From assembly GCA_902826615.1 (NCBI GenBank), contig CADEFN010000007.1, positions 62,001-126,000 of the forward strand: DNA of 64,000 bases, in the 5' to 3' direction. The position numbers and the translations under genes were made by a program. Below the pieces are notes generated by a model. The model made no database searches. It worked only from the letters and a program-made list of their open reading frames with translations, and had not been told where the DNA came from. Shown piece by piece: positions 10,185 to 19,571 of the stretch. How positions within the stretch are numbered: the first letter of the stretch is position 1; each line of letters starts with the position of its first letter. The stretch comes from an uncultured Gemmatimonadota bacterium. GTDB lineage: Bacteria; Gemmatimonadota; Gemmatimonadetes; Gemmatimonadales; Gemmatimonadaceae.

Positions 10185-11174
10185 CTAGAAGCGGATAACC
10201 AGCGACGCCCAGGTGAACCCGGCGCCGAATGCCACGAGCAGCACCGTGGATCCCTCCGTCACGCGGCCTGAGGTGATGGCTTCATCGAGGGCCAGACCGA
10301 CCGAGGCAGAGGAGGTGTTGCCAAAGCGATCGACATTCACAAAGACCTTCTCCATCGGGATGCCGGCGTGTTTCGCTGTGGCTTCGATGATCCGCACGTT
10401 GGCCTGATGCGGGATCATGAGGTCCACATTGGCTCCGGTCAGTTTGGCGCCGTCGAGGGCGCGATCGGCGGCCTCGGACATCGACCGGACGGCGTGTTTG
10501 AACACCTCGCGCCCTTCCATCCGGAGAAAGATGGACCGGTCATCGAGTGATGCCTGATCAAATGGGCGCGCCGCGCCGCCGCTCGGCCGGTACAAGAGCT
10601 CGGCGAGTGTGCCGTCGCTGCGCATGTATGTGGAGAGGATGCCCTTCCCCTGCCGCGAGCGCTTGAGGACTGCCGCCCCCGCGCCATCGCCAAAAAGCAC
10701 GCATGTCGAACGATCTTTCCAGTCCACGATGGTGCTGAGCTTCTCCGTGCCGACCACCAGGGCCGTTTCGGCGTTCCCGCTGGCCATCAGCCCTTCGGCG
10801 ACAATCAGGCCATAGAGCCAGCTCGAACAGGCGGCCATGACGTCGAACGCCGCGGCACGTGAGGCGCCAAGTTCGGCTTGCAGATCGACGGCCGTGGCGG
10901 GCAGCAGCCGGTCGGGAGTGGCCGTTCCCAGTACGATGAGGTCGATTTCACCGGGCGACACGCCAGCGCGTTCCATGGCGCGGCGGGAGGCAATTGCCGA
11001 CATCGTCCGGTTGTTCTCATCGGGGCCCGCAATGTGGCGCTCGCGAATGCCGGTGCGCTGCACGATCCATTCGTCGCTGGTCTCCAGCCCCAGCGCGGCA
11101 AACTCTTCGTTGCGCATGACGCGCGCGGGTGCGTACGCGCCGATGCCCGCAAAGTACGCGACCGGGCGTTTCAT
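10185..11174 (-). CDS. fabH: Beta-ketoacyl-ACP synthase III
   Basis: FabH starts fatty-acid synthesis by condensing acyl-CoA with malonyl-ACP. The 329 residues contain the nucleophile Cys116 (VMAACSSWLYGL), the histidine in DLMIPHQANVRII and the asparagine in RFGNTSSAS, giving a Cys-His-Asn triad. The start MKRPVAYFAGIGAYAP is a normal family N-terminus. It overlaps the plsX stop by four bases (ATGA). Whether the primer is straight or branched acyl-CoA cannot be read from sequence alone. Confidence 0.97.
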   Translation of the reverse strand: MKRPVAYFAGIGAYAPARVMRNEEFAALGLETSDEWIVQRTGIRERHIAGPDENNRTMSAIASRRAMERAGVSPGEIDLIVLGTATPDRLLPATAVDLQAELGASRAAAFDVMAACSSWLYGLIVAEGLMASGNAETALVVGTEKLSTIVDWKDRSTCVLFGDGAGAAVLKRSRQGKGILSTYMRSDGTLAELLYRPSGGAARPFDQASLDDRSIFLRMEGREVFKHAVRSMSEAADRALDGAKLTGANVDLMIPHQANVRIIEATAKHAGIPMEKVFVNVDRFGNTSSASVGLALDEAITSGRVTEGSTVLLVAFGAGFTWASLVIRF

Positions 11175-12193
11175 GTGCCCGATCCCGCCGCGGCGTCTTC
11201 GAGCCGTCGGCCGATGTGGTCACTCATGCGGCTCTCGACGGCACGCCCCGCGATGCGGATGGCATTCTTCAGCGCTCGTGGATCGGACTTGCCATGACAG
11301 ATGATGCTGACCCCCTTCACGCCTAACAAGGGTGCACCACCATGTTCGGAGTAGTCGAGTTCCTTGAAGGCGCCCGCGAGCTGGTCTCGGGATAACCCCG
11401 CGTGCCTGGCGACCAGCCCGAACAGGAACGGGGCCACCGACTCGTAGAACTTGAGGAGCACATTCCCGACAAAGCCGTCGCAGACGACCACGTCGAAGGG
11501 ACCGCGATCACTCGCACCATTCGGGAGGTCGCGCCCCTCGACGTTGCCCTGGAAGTTGAGCCCGGAGCGCAGCAGCAGCTGATGGGTCTCCTTCACCACC
11601 GCGTTTCCCTTTTCCGGTTCCTCGCCAATCGACAGCAGCGCCACCACCGGGTTCTCTCGGCCCAGAAGGTCTTCGGCGTAGACGGCACCCAGACGTGCGA
11701 ACTGGACCAGCTCTTCGGGGGAGCAGTCCACGTTGGCGCCGGAGTCCATCACCACGACCGGCTTTTTGGCGGTAGGAAAGAACGTGCTGATCGCCGGCCG
11801 GGATAACCCGGCATGCAGCCGCAGCACCAGCGACGACACGGCCATCTGCGCGCCGGTGTTGCCGGCGGAGACAAACGCATCCGACTCGCCGGTTGTTTGC
11901 AGTTTGAGGCCGACATGCATGGAGCTGTTCGGCTTGCCACGCAGGATGGCGGACGGCTTGTCGGCCATGTCGATGGCCTGGGTCGCCGGCACGATGGAGA
12001 TGCGCTCTCGCACACCGGCGTGCGCAGCATACTCCCCAGCGAGGAGCCCACCGAGGGTGTGCTCGATGGTCCCGGGTTCTCCTACGAGCTGAACCTGGTG
12101 CTCAGGATGTTCGGAGAGTGCCAACAGCGCACCGGCGACTGGTGCCACCGGCGCATGATCTCCGCCCATGGCATCCAGGGCGATCCGCGCCAA
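11171..12193 (-). CDS. plsX: Phosphate acyltransferase PlsX
   Basis: PlsX makes acyl-phosphate from acyl-ACP for phosphatidic acid synthesis, at the membrane surface. The 340 residues start with ARIALDAMGGDHAP, the hallmark of the family, and include FVSAGNTGAQMA and NVDCSPEELVQFA. The start must be the TTG at 12193: the first in-frame ATG lies inside the conserved DAMGGD motif. This TTG is three bases after the rpmF stop. rpmF-plsX-fabH is a widely conserved order. Confidence 0.97.
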   Translation of the reverse strand: MARIALDAMGGDHAPVAPVAGALLALSEHPEHQVQLVGEPGTIEHTLGGLLAGEYAAHAGVRERISIVPATQAIDMADKPSAILRGKPNSSMHVGLKLQTTGESDAFVSAGNTGAQMAVSSLVLRLHAGLSRPAISTFFPTAKKPVVVMDSGANVDCSPEELVQFARLGAVYAEDLLGRENPVVALLSIGEEPEKGNAVVKETHQLLLRSGLNFQGNVEGRDLPNGASDRGPFDVVVCDGFVGNVLLKFYESVAPFLFGLVARHAGLSRDQLAGAFKELDYSEHGGAPLLGVKGVSIICHGKSDPRALKNAIRIAGRAVESRMSDHIGRRLEDAAAGSGT

Positions 12194-12196
12194 CGC

Positions 12197-12379
12197 TTAT
12201 GCCTCGGCGGGCTCGATACGCTGCTTGCCGGCGTAGTAGCCACACTCGCCGCATACCCGATGCGGACGCTTGGGGCTGCCACAACGCGGGCATGCCTGGA
12301 TCACAATCGCGGGCGCCGTTTTGTGTGTGTTGCGGGCGCGCTTCTTACGCTTGGAAGTACGTCTTTTCGGGACAGCCAT
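12197..12379 (-). CDS. rpmF: 50S ribosomal protein L32, zinc-binding form
   Basis: This small ribosomal protein of the large subunit has 60 residues and starts MAVPKRRTSKRKKRARNTHK, the standard basic N-terminus. Four cysteines in CPRCGSPKRPHRVCGECGYY form a zinc ribbon, so this is the C+ (zinc-binding) version. It sits between yceD and plsX, the usual arrangement in many bacteria that links ribosome assembly and lipid synthesis genes. Confidence 0.98.
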   Translation of the reverse strand: MAVPKRRTSKRKKRARNTHKTAPAIVIQACPRCGSPKRPHRVCGECGYYAGKQRIEPAEA

Positions 12380-12406
12380 GGTGGTGCTCGGAAAATGGTG
12401 AAGCGC

Positions 12407-12916
12407 TTAACGCGGGTCGCCGGTCAGCGAGGATAACGCGCTCCAGCGCGGATCGACGGACGGAGTACAGGTGCAGTTGCCCAAGTTACGGTTGGCGCCG
12501 CAGGTTGGGCACAAACCCTTGCAGTCCTCGGCGCAGAGCATGAAGGTCGGCGCCGCGAGGAGCCACTCTTCACGAATCGCCGGTCGGAGGTCGAGCTCCC
12601 GGCTGTGTGTGTCGATCACGTAGACATCCGGCTCGTCTGCTTCATCTGCCGCCCCGTCGACGAGGAGCAGATGTACTTCTTCCTTCACCGGACCCGTCAC
12701 GTCCTCCAGACAGCGCGTACACGTCCCAGCCACCTCACCCTCGAGGTGTCCGCTGAAGTAGTACCTGCCGGTCCCTGCGACCGACAAACGCCCCTCAACA
12801 CGCACCGAGGTTACCGGGCGCGTGTCGCCCTCCTGCCACGCCGCGTCGGCGGCGAGGAGCTCCCCTTCAACGCGTGAGGCGTTGGATTCGAGAGAACGGA
12901 GGTCAAAGGACAGCAT
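12407..12916 (-). CDS. yceD: DUF177/YceD-family protein
   Basis: YceD proteins are small, found next to rpmF, and implicated in 23S rRNA or ribosome assembly. Their exact role is not settled. The 169 residues contain CTRCLEDV in the middle and a C-terminal CAEDCKGLCPTCGANRN segment, giving the paired cysteines typical of the family and a likely metal site. It is the first gene of the yceD-rpmF-plsX-fab cluster. The ATG at 12916 lies only about 9 bases from a good -10 box, so the mRNA may be almost leaderless. The start codon overlaps a perfect inverted repeat. Confidence 0.9.
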   Translation of the reverse strand: MLSFDLRSLESNASRVEGELLAADAAWQEGDTRPVTSVRVEGRLSVAGTGRYYFSGHLEGEVAGTCTRCLEDVTGPVKEEVHLLLVDGAADEADEPDVYVIDTHSRELDLRPAIREEWLLAAPTFMLCAEDCKGLCPTCGANRNLGNCTCTPSVDPRWSALSSLTGDPR

Positions 12917-12953
12917 AGCCCGGCAATCTAGGCCGCCGGGCTATCACTTTCAA
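12915..12953 (-). promoter_or_regulatory. Promoter of the yceD-fab cluster with a 10-bp inverted repeat
   Basis: On the minus strand TTGAAA (12953-12948) is followed after 17 bases by TAGATT (12930-12925), a good sigma70-type match. A perfect inverted repeat, ATAGCCCGGC at 12935-12944 and its partner at 12915-12924, flanks the -10 box with a 10-base spacer. The inner arm includes the first two bases of the yceD ATG. Transcription from here would start within a few bases of the ATG. The repeat could be an operator or an RNA hairpin over the start codon. Confidence 0.65.
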
Positions 12954-12975
12954 GTTGCGGTGCCAGAGCGACTTA

Positions 12976-13005
12976 GCAGCGGTCCAGGGGAGCCCGGACC
13001 GCTGC
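12976..13005 (-). terminator. Hairpin after ndk, likely terminator
   Basis: A perfect 10-bp inverted repeat GCAGCGGTCC / GGACCGCTGC has a 10-base loop and starts 13 bases beyond the ndk stop. On the minus strand it is followed by TAAGTCGCTC, not a long T run, so it is not a textbook intrinsic terminator. Its place between ndk and the yceD promoter fits a transcript end. Confidence 0.5.
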
Positions 13006-13018
13006 GGCGCCTGCGCGG

Positions 13019-13438
13019 CTAGAGGTGGTCGGCTTCTGCGAAGAAGAACCGGGCCTCACGGGAGGCGTTTTCGTCCGAATCAGAGGCGTGAATGGCGTTG
13101 CGCTCCTTCGATTCGGCAAAAAGCTTCCGAACGGTCCCCTCTGCCGCTTCGGCCGGGTCAGTAGAGCCGATTGCCTGCCGGAGTGAGGCGACGGCGTCGG
13201 CCTTTTCCAGGACCATGGGCATGCACTTCCCGGACGTCATGAAGGAGACCAGGGAGCCGTAAAAGGGGCGTTCCCGGTGCACGGCATAGAACTCCTGCGC
13301 CTGGGCCGTGCTGAGATGCATCACCCGAGCGGCGACCACCTTGAAGCCGCCCGACTCGAGATGGGCGATGATTTTACCCGCCTTTCCGGCACCAAAAGCA
13401 TCCGGTTTGACGATCGTGAGGGTGCGATTTCCGGCCAT
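13019..13438 (-). CDS. ndk: Nucleoside diphosphate kinase
   Basis: Ndk transfers phosphate from ATP to other nucleoside diphosphates through a phosphohistidine. The 139 residues start with TLTIVKPDAFGAG and carry the active-site His117 in RNAIHASDSDENA, the classic motif. ERPFYGSLVSFMTSG is also standard. A GGAAAG ribosome-binding site precedes the ATG. It follows sucD by 86 bases and is followed by a perfect hairpin. Confidence 0.98.
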   Translation of the reverse strand: MAGNRTLTIVKPDAFGAGKAGKIIAHLESGGFKVVAARVMHLSTAQAQEFYAVHRERPFYGSLVSFMTSGKCMPMVLEKADAVASLRQAIGSTDPAEAAEGTVRKLFAESKERNAIHASDSDENASREARFFFAEADHL

Positions 13439-13524
13439 GTTCTTTCCGCTATTTCAAGAAGGATGAAGAATCCGGCGTGGCAGACGGAGGCAGCTTGGCC
13501 GCCCCCAATCTCCCGTTACCGAGT

Positions 13525-14397
13525 TCAGTTGAGGCGTGCCTTTACGAGTTCCACAAAGTCGAGCGGCCGCTTGGCCACTCCCATGCCCGCCGCTTCGAAA
13601 GCAGCAATCTTTTCGGCGGCGGTTCCAGCGGCACCCGAAATGATGGCGCCGGCGTGGCCCATGCGCCGCCCCGGTGGGGCGGTCTGTCCGGCGATAAAGC
13701 CGACCACGGGCTTCTTCATGTGGTGCTTGACGAAGTCGGCCGCGTTCTGCTCATCGGCCCCGCCGATTTCGCCCATCATGCAGACCACTTTCGTGGCGGG
13801 ATCCTTCTCGAAGGCCTCGAGGCAATCGATGAAGTTGGTGCCGTTGATCGGATCACCCCCGATCCCAACGCACGTCGTCTGCCCGATCCCTGCGCGGGTC
13901 AGCTGGTACACCACCTCATACGTCAGGGTACCCGAGCGCGAGACCACTCCAACCGGCCCCGGGGCGCAGATACGACCCGGAATGATCCCGACCTTTGACT
14001 CGCCCGGGGTGATGAGGCCAGGGCAGTTGGGACCAAGGAGACGAGCCCCGCTTTCCTTCACGTAGGGGTACACCCGTGTCATGTCGAGCACGGGCACGCC
14101 CTCGGTGATGGCCACGATGAACTTGAGTCCGGCGTCGGCGGCCTCCATGATCGCGTCGGCGGCAAACATCGGCGGGACATAAATGACCGTGGTGTCGGCA
14201 CCCGTCGCTTCGACGGCTGCAGCGACCGTGTTGAACACCGGAACGGTCCCCTCGAACTTCTGGCCGCCCTTCCCCGGCGTCACGCCGCCCACGACCTGCG
14301 TCCCGTACTCCATCATCTGCTTGGCGTGGAACGAGCCATCGCGGCCCGTGATGCCCTGCACGATCAGCTTTGTCTGTTTGTTGATGAAGATGCTCAT
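13525..14397 (-). CDS. sucD: Succinyl-CoA synthetase, alpha subunit
   Basis: The alpha subunit binds CoA and carries the phosphohistidine in the interconversion of succinyl-CoA and succinate with substrate-level phosphorylation. The 290 residues start with the CoA-binding Rossmann region ([20 protein letters not shown]). GGVTPGKGG and GPNCPGLI follow, and the active histidine is in [12 protein letters not shown]. The ATG overlaps the sucC stop by four bases (ATGA), as expected for subunits made together. Confidence 0.98.
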   Translation of the reverse strand: MSIFINKQTKLIVQGITGRDGSFHAKQMMEYGTQVVGGVTPGKGGQKFEGTVPVFNTVAAAVEATGADTTVIYVPPMFAADAIMEAADAGLKFIVAITEGVPVLDMTRVYPYVKESGARLLGPNCPGLITPGESKVGIIPGRICAPGPVGVVSRSGTLTYEVVYQLTRAGIGQTTCVGIGGDPINGTNFIDCLEAFEKDPATKVVCMMGEIGGADEQNAADFVKHHMKKPVVGFIAGQTAPPGRRMGHAGAIISGAAGTAAEKIAAFEAAGMGVAKRPLDFVELVKARLN

Positions 14398-15539
14398 GCG
14401 GCCTGTCCTCCGGTGGCGAGGGCAACGGCTTTCTTCACCGCTTCGTCCATATCACTCGACGCCGAGAAGCCGTTTTCCGACAGGATCTTCATGGCGATTT
14501 CCTCGTTGGTTCCGGTCAGGCGGATCACGATCGGCACCTTGAGCGGGTTCATTTTGGTGGCGGTCACAATACCGTTCGCCACGTCATCGGTGCGCGTAAT
14601 GCCGCCAAAGATGTTGAACAGGATGGCTTTGACACTCGGATCAGAGGTGATGATGCGAAGCGCATTCACCACCTTTTCCGGGTTTGACGAACCGCCGATG
14701 TCGAGAAAGTTGGCCGGCTCTCCGCCGTAGTACTTCACGAGGTCCATGGTGGCCATGGCGAGCCCTGCCCCGTTTACGCAGCACCCGACGTTGCCCTCGA
14801 GCTTGATGAATGTGAGGTTGGCGTTGCGGGCGTCGACCTCACTTGGCTCCTCCGCCGTTTCGTCGCGAAGTGCCGCGATTTCGGGGCGCCGATCGAGTTC
14901 GTTGTCGTCGATTCCCATCTTCGCGTCCAGCGCGATGACCTGCCCGGCCTTGTCGACGATCAGCGGATTGATCTCCGCCAGCGAGCAGCCGCTTTGCATG
15001 AACGCGGTGTAGAGCTGCTGCATGATTTTCGACGCGGCACGTGCCTTGGCCAGATCGTCGTACAGAAAGAAGCCGAGACGCATGGCCTGGAACGGCATCA
15101 GACCGAAGCGTGTGTCGATGGGAAGCTTGAGGATCTTCTCGGGCGTGGTGGCGGCGACTTCTTCGATGTCGATACCACCCGCCGGGCTCACCATGAAGAC
15201 GGGCTTCTTGGTCGCACGGTCGAGGATGATCCCGGCGTAGGCTTCGCTGGCGATTTCGGAGGCGGCGGTCACCAGCACCTTCATCACCGTCAGCCCCTTG
15301 ATCTGCATGCCGAGGATGGCGGCCGCCTTCTCTCGAGCTTCCTGCGGTGTCTTGGCGAGCTTCACGCCGCCCGCTTTCCCGCGGCCACCCGCGTGGACCT
15401 GCGCTTTCACTACAACCTCAGAACCAATGCGCCGGGCAATGGCCTCGGCTTCGTCAGGGGTCGTCGCGATTTCTCCAGCGGGAATCGGCACGCCCAGCTT
15501 GCGAAGGATGTCCTTCGCCTGATACTCGTGGATGTTCAC
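14394..15539 (-). CDS. sucC: Succinyl-CoA synthetase, beta subunit
   Basis: The beta subunit has an ATP-grasp domain that binds nucleotide and succinate. From the GTG at 15539 the protein has 381 residues and starts with [17 protein letters not shown], the family N-terminus. [20 protein letters not shown] and the C-terminal domain with NIFGGITR follow. An in-frame reading from 15608 would add 23 unrelated residues. The GTG is preceded by GGAG at a good distance. Nucleotide preference (ATP or GTP) cannot be read by eye. Confidence 0.97.
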   Translation of the reverse strand: MNIHEYQAKDILRKLGVPIPAGEIATTPDEAEAIARRIGSEVVVKAQVHAGGRGKAGGVKLAKTPQEAREKAAAILGMQIKGLTVMKVLVTAASEIASEAYAGIILDRATKKPVFMVSPAGGIDIEEVAATTPEKILKLPIDTRFGLMPFQAMRLGFFLYDDLAKARAASKIMQQLYTAFMQSGCSLAEINPLIVDKAGQVIALDAKMGIDDNELDRRPEIAALRDETAEEPSEVDARNANLTFIKLEGNVGCCVNGAGLAMATMDLVKYYGGEPANFLDIGGSSNPEKVVNALRIITSDPSVKAILFNIFGGITRTDDVANGIVTATKMNPLKVPIVIRLTGTNEEIAMKILSENGFSASSDMDEAVKKAVALATGGQAA

Positions 15540-15678
15540 ACCGTCTCCATGTGAGGTGGTCCTGCCATTCGCCGGGACTCCCGAAATGACCGGAATCCGG
15601 GCTGCCAAACGCGCGTTGCGTCCGGGTAGCTGCCGGGTTGGGCAGGCGGGGGCAAGCTATCCATCGCCCTATGCCCGT

Positions 15679-18153
15679 TCAAGGCGCGGGCCCCGAGGAA
15701 CGGAGCAATCGCCCCAATGCCTCGTACGCGGCGCCGAAGGTGACGAAATCACCACGCGTCAGAGCGTCCGACATTTGCCGATACAGCTGCGAAACACGCT
15801 GCCGGAAGGCCTCGGGCGTGGCTGGTGCCAATTGTAGCGCAGGTTCGGGGAGTCCGAACGCGGCGAGCATCGATCGCTCGACTCTCAGCGAGTCGCCCTG
15901 CAAGACAGCCGACCAGCGCACGGAAGGGGCTGCATCCGCCCGCCAGTCGTATGCCGTTTGGACGAGCGCCACCCGGCGCCCGTTGGCTACGACTCGCACA
16001 GGCCCCCGCACCAGTGGTCGTTCCTCAGGTCGTGCCCGGCCCGCCGCAGAGTCGAGTCCCTGGCGCAAGGCGTCCAGGGCGTCTGACCACTGCATGCGCA
16101 CCGAATCGATGGGGAGCCACTCGACGTCGGTTTCGGCGCCACCAGCACCAACAACAAGCCCCCGAAGCTGTCCTGCGGCATCCAGAACCGGGTAGCCAAC
16201 GGTCAGGCGCCTTCGCTCACGATCAAACCAGGGCGCGAGTCCCGGAAACCGGAACAGTGTGTCGCTGCCGGTCTCCCGCGCGATGTGCGAGGCCGGGGCG
16301 ACCTCCCCGCGGCGACCGTATCGGGCGAAGACCCGTGTCTGCGCAAGAACGCCGTCACCAGGTGGCGGAAGCTGACGCAGCAGGTCCTCCCGAAGTGCAG
16401 AGGCCCGGATGAACAATTCGGGGAATCGGCGGAACCAGCTGCGCGCAATGGGATCGGCATCACGGGTGGTGACGGCAATGGCACGCCCGGTGTGGGCGTT
16501 CACCAACGCGAGGGCGGCGTGTTTGAAGTACCGAACGTCACCAGACACTGTGACGATCGGTTCACTGAGTGGGTAGTACTCGCTGCTCGAGAAGAGATGC
16601 AACGCCCAGAAGAGCGAGTCGCCAGCGACCACAGGGGTCACCCGGTTGCTCTGCGCGAAGAAGGGATACAGCCGTTCGACGCGCTCTCGCACATCCCGAA
16701 AGCGGACCAACCGCGCTTCGCGACTGAACGGAGGACCTCGGAGCAGTCTGGGATTCTGAAGGCCCCACGCGTGTGCGATCCGGTCCGCCCACGTTACGAG
16801 ACGCGGAGCCGCAATGGCGTCCACGGAATCGAAGACGATGCCCGCCCCTTCCACCGAGTCCCCGACAATCACAGATGGGACGCGTTGCAAGAGCTCGTTG
16901 GCAATCGCGGGCCGAAGCAGCGACCCGTTTTCGCCGGTCAGTGCGGCGTCGGCCAGCGTCAGGCGCCAGCGTGACAAAGGTTCGGCTGCAGCTGGCCCAG
17001 ACGGCGGCTGAGCCACGAGCGCATGGGGCCGACCATCACGCTCCACCCAGCCGAGTGCTCCCGACGATCGCCCGGAAGGTCCGAGCACGCCAATAGCCTG
17101 CTGAATGGCTTCGGCATCCCACAATGCGGCGGCCGGAGCGGCCGCCGCGCTGCGCGCTGTGTCGGGGGTAACGTCGCGTATGCGATCCACATCGAATGCG
17201 CGTCTGGAGAAGGCGGCACGAGTCGCCAGGTACGGTCGCTCGCGCTGCACACCGCTGACGGGGCCGAGCACCCGACCCGAGAGCGCGGGCAATACCACGC
17301 GCAGTCCAACCGCGAGCAACAAGACCCCGACCAGCGTTCCTGCGGCCACGCGCCACTGACCTACCCACCCCGACCACACCAGCAACATCGAGGCGACGAC
17401 GGAGGCGAGGGCGAGCACGAGGTTCGCCGGAATGCCGATGCGATGGTCCACGTGTGCAAACACGCCACCGTCACCGGAGCCCTCGAGGAGAAGGCGGAAG
17501 GCGTCAAGCCGATAGCTCCAGGCGAGCAACATCAGAAAGAGACCGCCGAGCACCGCGAGGTGTCGACGCACGTGCCCGGAGAGTTTGAGGCGCCCACGCT
17601 CGAATCGCAGACTCGGCGTGAGGGCATACAGAAAGACGACCAGCAGGGTGATCCCGAACAGCGACGCCAGCGCCCAGAGGTGGGCACTCGTCTCGAGCGG
17701 GAGCCAATAAACCCAGAACGCGAGATCCACCTGGAAGTAGGGATCACCCTCGCGAAAGACCTCACCACTCCGCACGAGATCAAGCGACATCCAGTCGCTA
17801 TTGGGGAGTGCGAACAATGCCCCGAGACCAAGGGAAATGAGCACAATGGTCCACAGCAGGTACTTGCTCGGCAGCTCTTCGCCGATCTCGATATTGCCGA
17901 CGCGTCTGGGGAGTACCACTGACGCCACCGAATAGCGAACAGCATACAGATTGGCGAACACCAGAAGCGTCGAGAGGACAAACGACGCACCGCGCAACGC
18001 AGACAGGTCGGTGAGCCTGGCGCGGAACACGCTGGCCGCACCCAGTGCTTCGTACCAGCGGTAGTCCACCACAAGGCCCGCGACAAAGCGGCCCGCCAGC
18101 AGCAGGATGGCGACTGCGAGGCTCAGCAGGAGGCCCCAGCGCCGGCGGGTCAC
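15679..18153 (-). CDS. UPF0182-family membrane protein
   Basis: UPF0182 (COG1615) proteins are large membrane proteins of unknown function, found mainly in actinobacteria, cyanobacteria and a few other groups. The 824 residues have an N-terminal region with several hydrophobic segments. These include DYRWYEALGAASVF near the first, GDPYFQVDLAFWVYWLP and SYRLDAF, all family landmarks. A long soluble part follows with LPYFFAQSNRVTP-like and ALHLFSSSEYYPLSEPI segments. It starts at a GTG one base after the phosphohexomutase stop (TAACGTG). I know no proven function for the family and assign none. Confidence 0.85.
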   Translation of the reverse strand: MTRRRWGLLLSLAVAILLLAGRFVAGLVVDYRWYEALGAASVFRARLTDLSALRGASFVLSTLLVFANLYAVRYSVASVVLPRRVGNIEIGEELPSKYLLWTIVLISLGLGALFALPNSDWMSLDLVRSGEVFREGDPYFQVDLAFWVYWLPLETSAHLWALASLFGITLLVVFLYALTPSLRFERGRLKLSGHVRRHLAVLGGLFLMLLAWSYRLDAFRLLLEGSGDGGVFAHVDHRIGIPANLVLALASVVASMLLVWSGWVGQWRVAAGTLVGVLLLAVGLRVVLPALSGRVLGPVSGVQRERPYLATRAAFSRRAFDVDRIRDVTPDTARSAAAAPAAALWDAEAIQQAIGVLGPSGRSSGALGWVERDGRPHALVAQPPSGPAAAEPLSRWRLTLADAALTGENGSLLRPAIANELLQRVPSVIVGDSVEGAGIVFDSVDAIAAPRLVTWADRIAHAWGLQNPRLLRGPPFSREARLVRFRDVRERVERLYPFFAQSNRVTPVVAGDSLFWALHLFSSSEYYPLSEPIVTVSGDVRYFKHAALALVNAHTGRAIAVTTRDADPIARSWFRRFPELFIRASALREDLLRQLPPPGDGVLAQTRVFARYGRRGEVAPASHIARETGSDTLFRFPGLAPWFDRERRRLTVGYPVLDAAGQLRGLVVGAGGAETDVEWLPIDSVRMQWSDALDALRQGLDSAAGRARPEERPLVRGPVRVVANGRRVALVQTAYDWRADAAPSVRWSAVLQGDSLRVERSMLAAFGLPEPALQLAPATPEAFRQRVSQLYRQMSDALTRGDFVTFGAAYEALGRLLRSSGPAP

Positions 18154-18154
18154 G

Positions 18155-19522
18155 TTACGGATTCACCCCTTGGGTGCGCAGCCAGGTCTCCATCTGACCA
18201 CGAATCTCCTGCAAGCGCTCCGCTGTTCGTGCCTCGTATCGGGTCACGAGGATGGGCTGGGTGTTGGAGGCACGGATGAGCCCCCAGCCATCCCCGAACA
18301 GGACGCGTACGCCGTCCACATCGATGATGTCATGCCCGGCGCGGAAGTGCGCGGCGGCGTTCTCGACAATGCCGAACTTCCGGTCGTCCGGGCAGTCCAC
18401 GCGCAGTTCGGGCGTTGTGACAAACTTGGGAACGTCGGCCAGCAGCTCCTCGACTCCGCGACCGGAGTCAGCGACGATACGCAAAAGCCGAGCACCGCCG
18501 TACAGGGCATCGTCGTGACCGTAGAAGCCCTCACCAAAGAACATGTGACCGGACATCTCGCCCGCGATCGGTGCGTGCGCTTCCTTCATCTTGTCCTTGA
18601 TGAGGGAATGGCCCGTCTTCCACATCACTGGCACACCGCCCGCCTCGCTGATCGCGTGCGGCAGGGCCTGCGAACACTTCACGTCAAAGATGATCGACTG
18701 TCCCTTCCCTGTCCGCGCCAGCACATCCCGGGCGTAGAGGATCAGGATATGGTCTCCCCACACGATGCCGCCATGTGCGTCGACCAGGCCAATACGGTCG
18801 GCATCGCCGTCAAAGGCGATCCCCATGTCGGCACCCTGCTTCGCCACTTCGGCGATGAGGTCGTGCAGGTTCTCGACGACGGTTGGATCGGGGTGATGAT
18901 TGGGAAAGGTGCCGTCACTCTCACAGAAGATGTAGGTGCCCTGCACGCCCAGGCGTGAGAAGAGCTTTTCCGCCACCAGCGCGCCTGCGCCGTTGCCGGC
19001 GTCGAACACCACCTTGAGGGGCCGGGAGATCGGGCCGATACGTGCGACGACGTCATCGACATACCGGTCAATGACTGCTTCGTGCCGCACCGTGCCCTGC
19101 CCGCTGAGAAACGTTCCGGTGCGAATGATTCCGAGGAGTTCCTGAATGCCGCTGCCATGCAGCGACTCCTTCCCAACGGAGATCTTGAAGCCGTTGTACT
19201 CCGGAGGATTGTGCGACCCCGTGATCTGGATCCCGCCAATCACGTTCACGTGATGGAGACTCCAGTAGAGCAACGGCGTGGGCACGACGCCGACGTCGAC
19301 GACATTCACGCCGCTTTCGGTGAGACCCTTGACCAGAGCATTTCGCAGTTTGTCGCCACTGGGTCGGTTGTCACGCCCCACCGCGACGTCGCCCTGCAGC
19401 CCACGGCCACGCACGAGACTGGCATAGCCGCGTCCTATCGCAAGCGCCGCCTCTTCGGTGAGATCATCATCCACGATCCCGCGGATGTCGTACTGACGGA
19501 ATATTCCTGCAGCAATGGCCAT
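18155..19522 (-). CDS. Phosphomannomutase/phosphoglucomutase
   Basis: This is an alpha-D-phosphohexomutase of the ManB/AlgC type, which interconverts hexose 6- and 1-phosphates for sugar nucleotide and LPS precursors. The 455 residues start MAIAAGIFRQYDIRG. The phosphoserine loop is TGSHNPPEYNGFK, the metal-binding loop is AFDGDADRIG, and GEMSGHMFF is the sugar-binding loop. I chose the ATG at 19522; a longer reading from 19633 runs into nuoN and adds unrelated sequence. It is 49 bases after nuoN. PMM versus PGM activity cannot be decided by eye. Confidence 0.93.
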   Translation of the reverse strand: MAIAAGIFRQYDIRGIVDDDLTEEAALAIGRGYASLVRGRGLQGDVAVGRDNRPSGDKLRNALVKGLTESGVNVVDVGVVPTPLLYWSLHHVNVIGGIQITGSHNPPEYNGFKISVGKESLHGSGIQELLGIIRTGTFLSGQGTVRHEAVIDRYVDDVVARIGPISRPLKVVFDAGNGAGALVAEKLFSRLGVQGTYIFCESDGTFPNHHPDPTVVENLHDLIAEVAKQGADMGIAFDGDADRIGLVDAHGGIVWGDHILILYARDVLARTGKGQSIIFDVKCSQALPHAISEAGGVPVMWKTGHSLIKDKMKEAHAPIAGEMSGHMFFGEGFYGHDDALYGGARLLRIVADSGRGVEELLADVPKFVTTPELRVDCPDDRKFGIVENAAAHFRAGHDIIDVDGVRVLFGDGWGLIRASNTQPILVTRYEARTAERLQEIRGQMETWLRTQGVNP

Positions 19523-19571
19523 GGAGTCCTTGAAGAACAATCGGGGCCGCCGATGGCAGCCCCTGGGTGAT

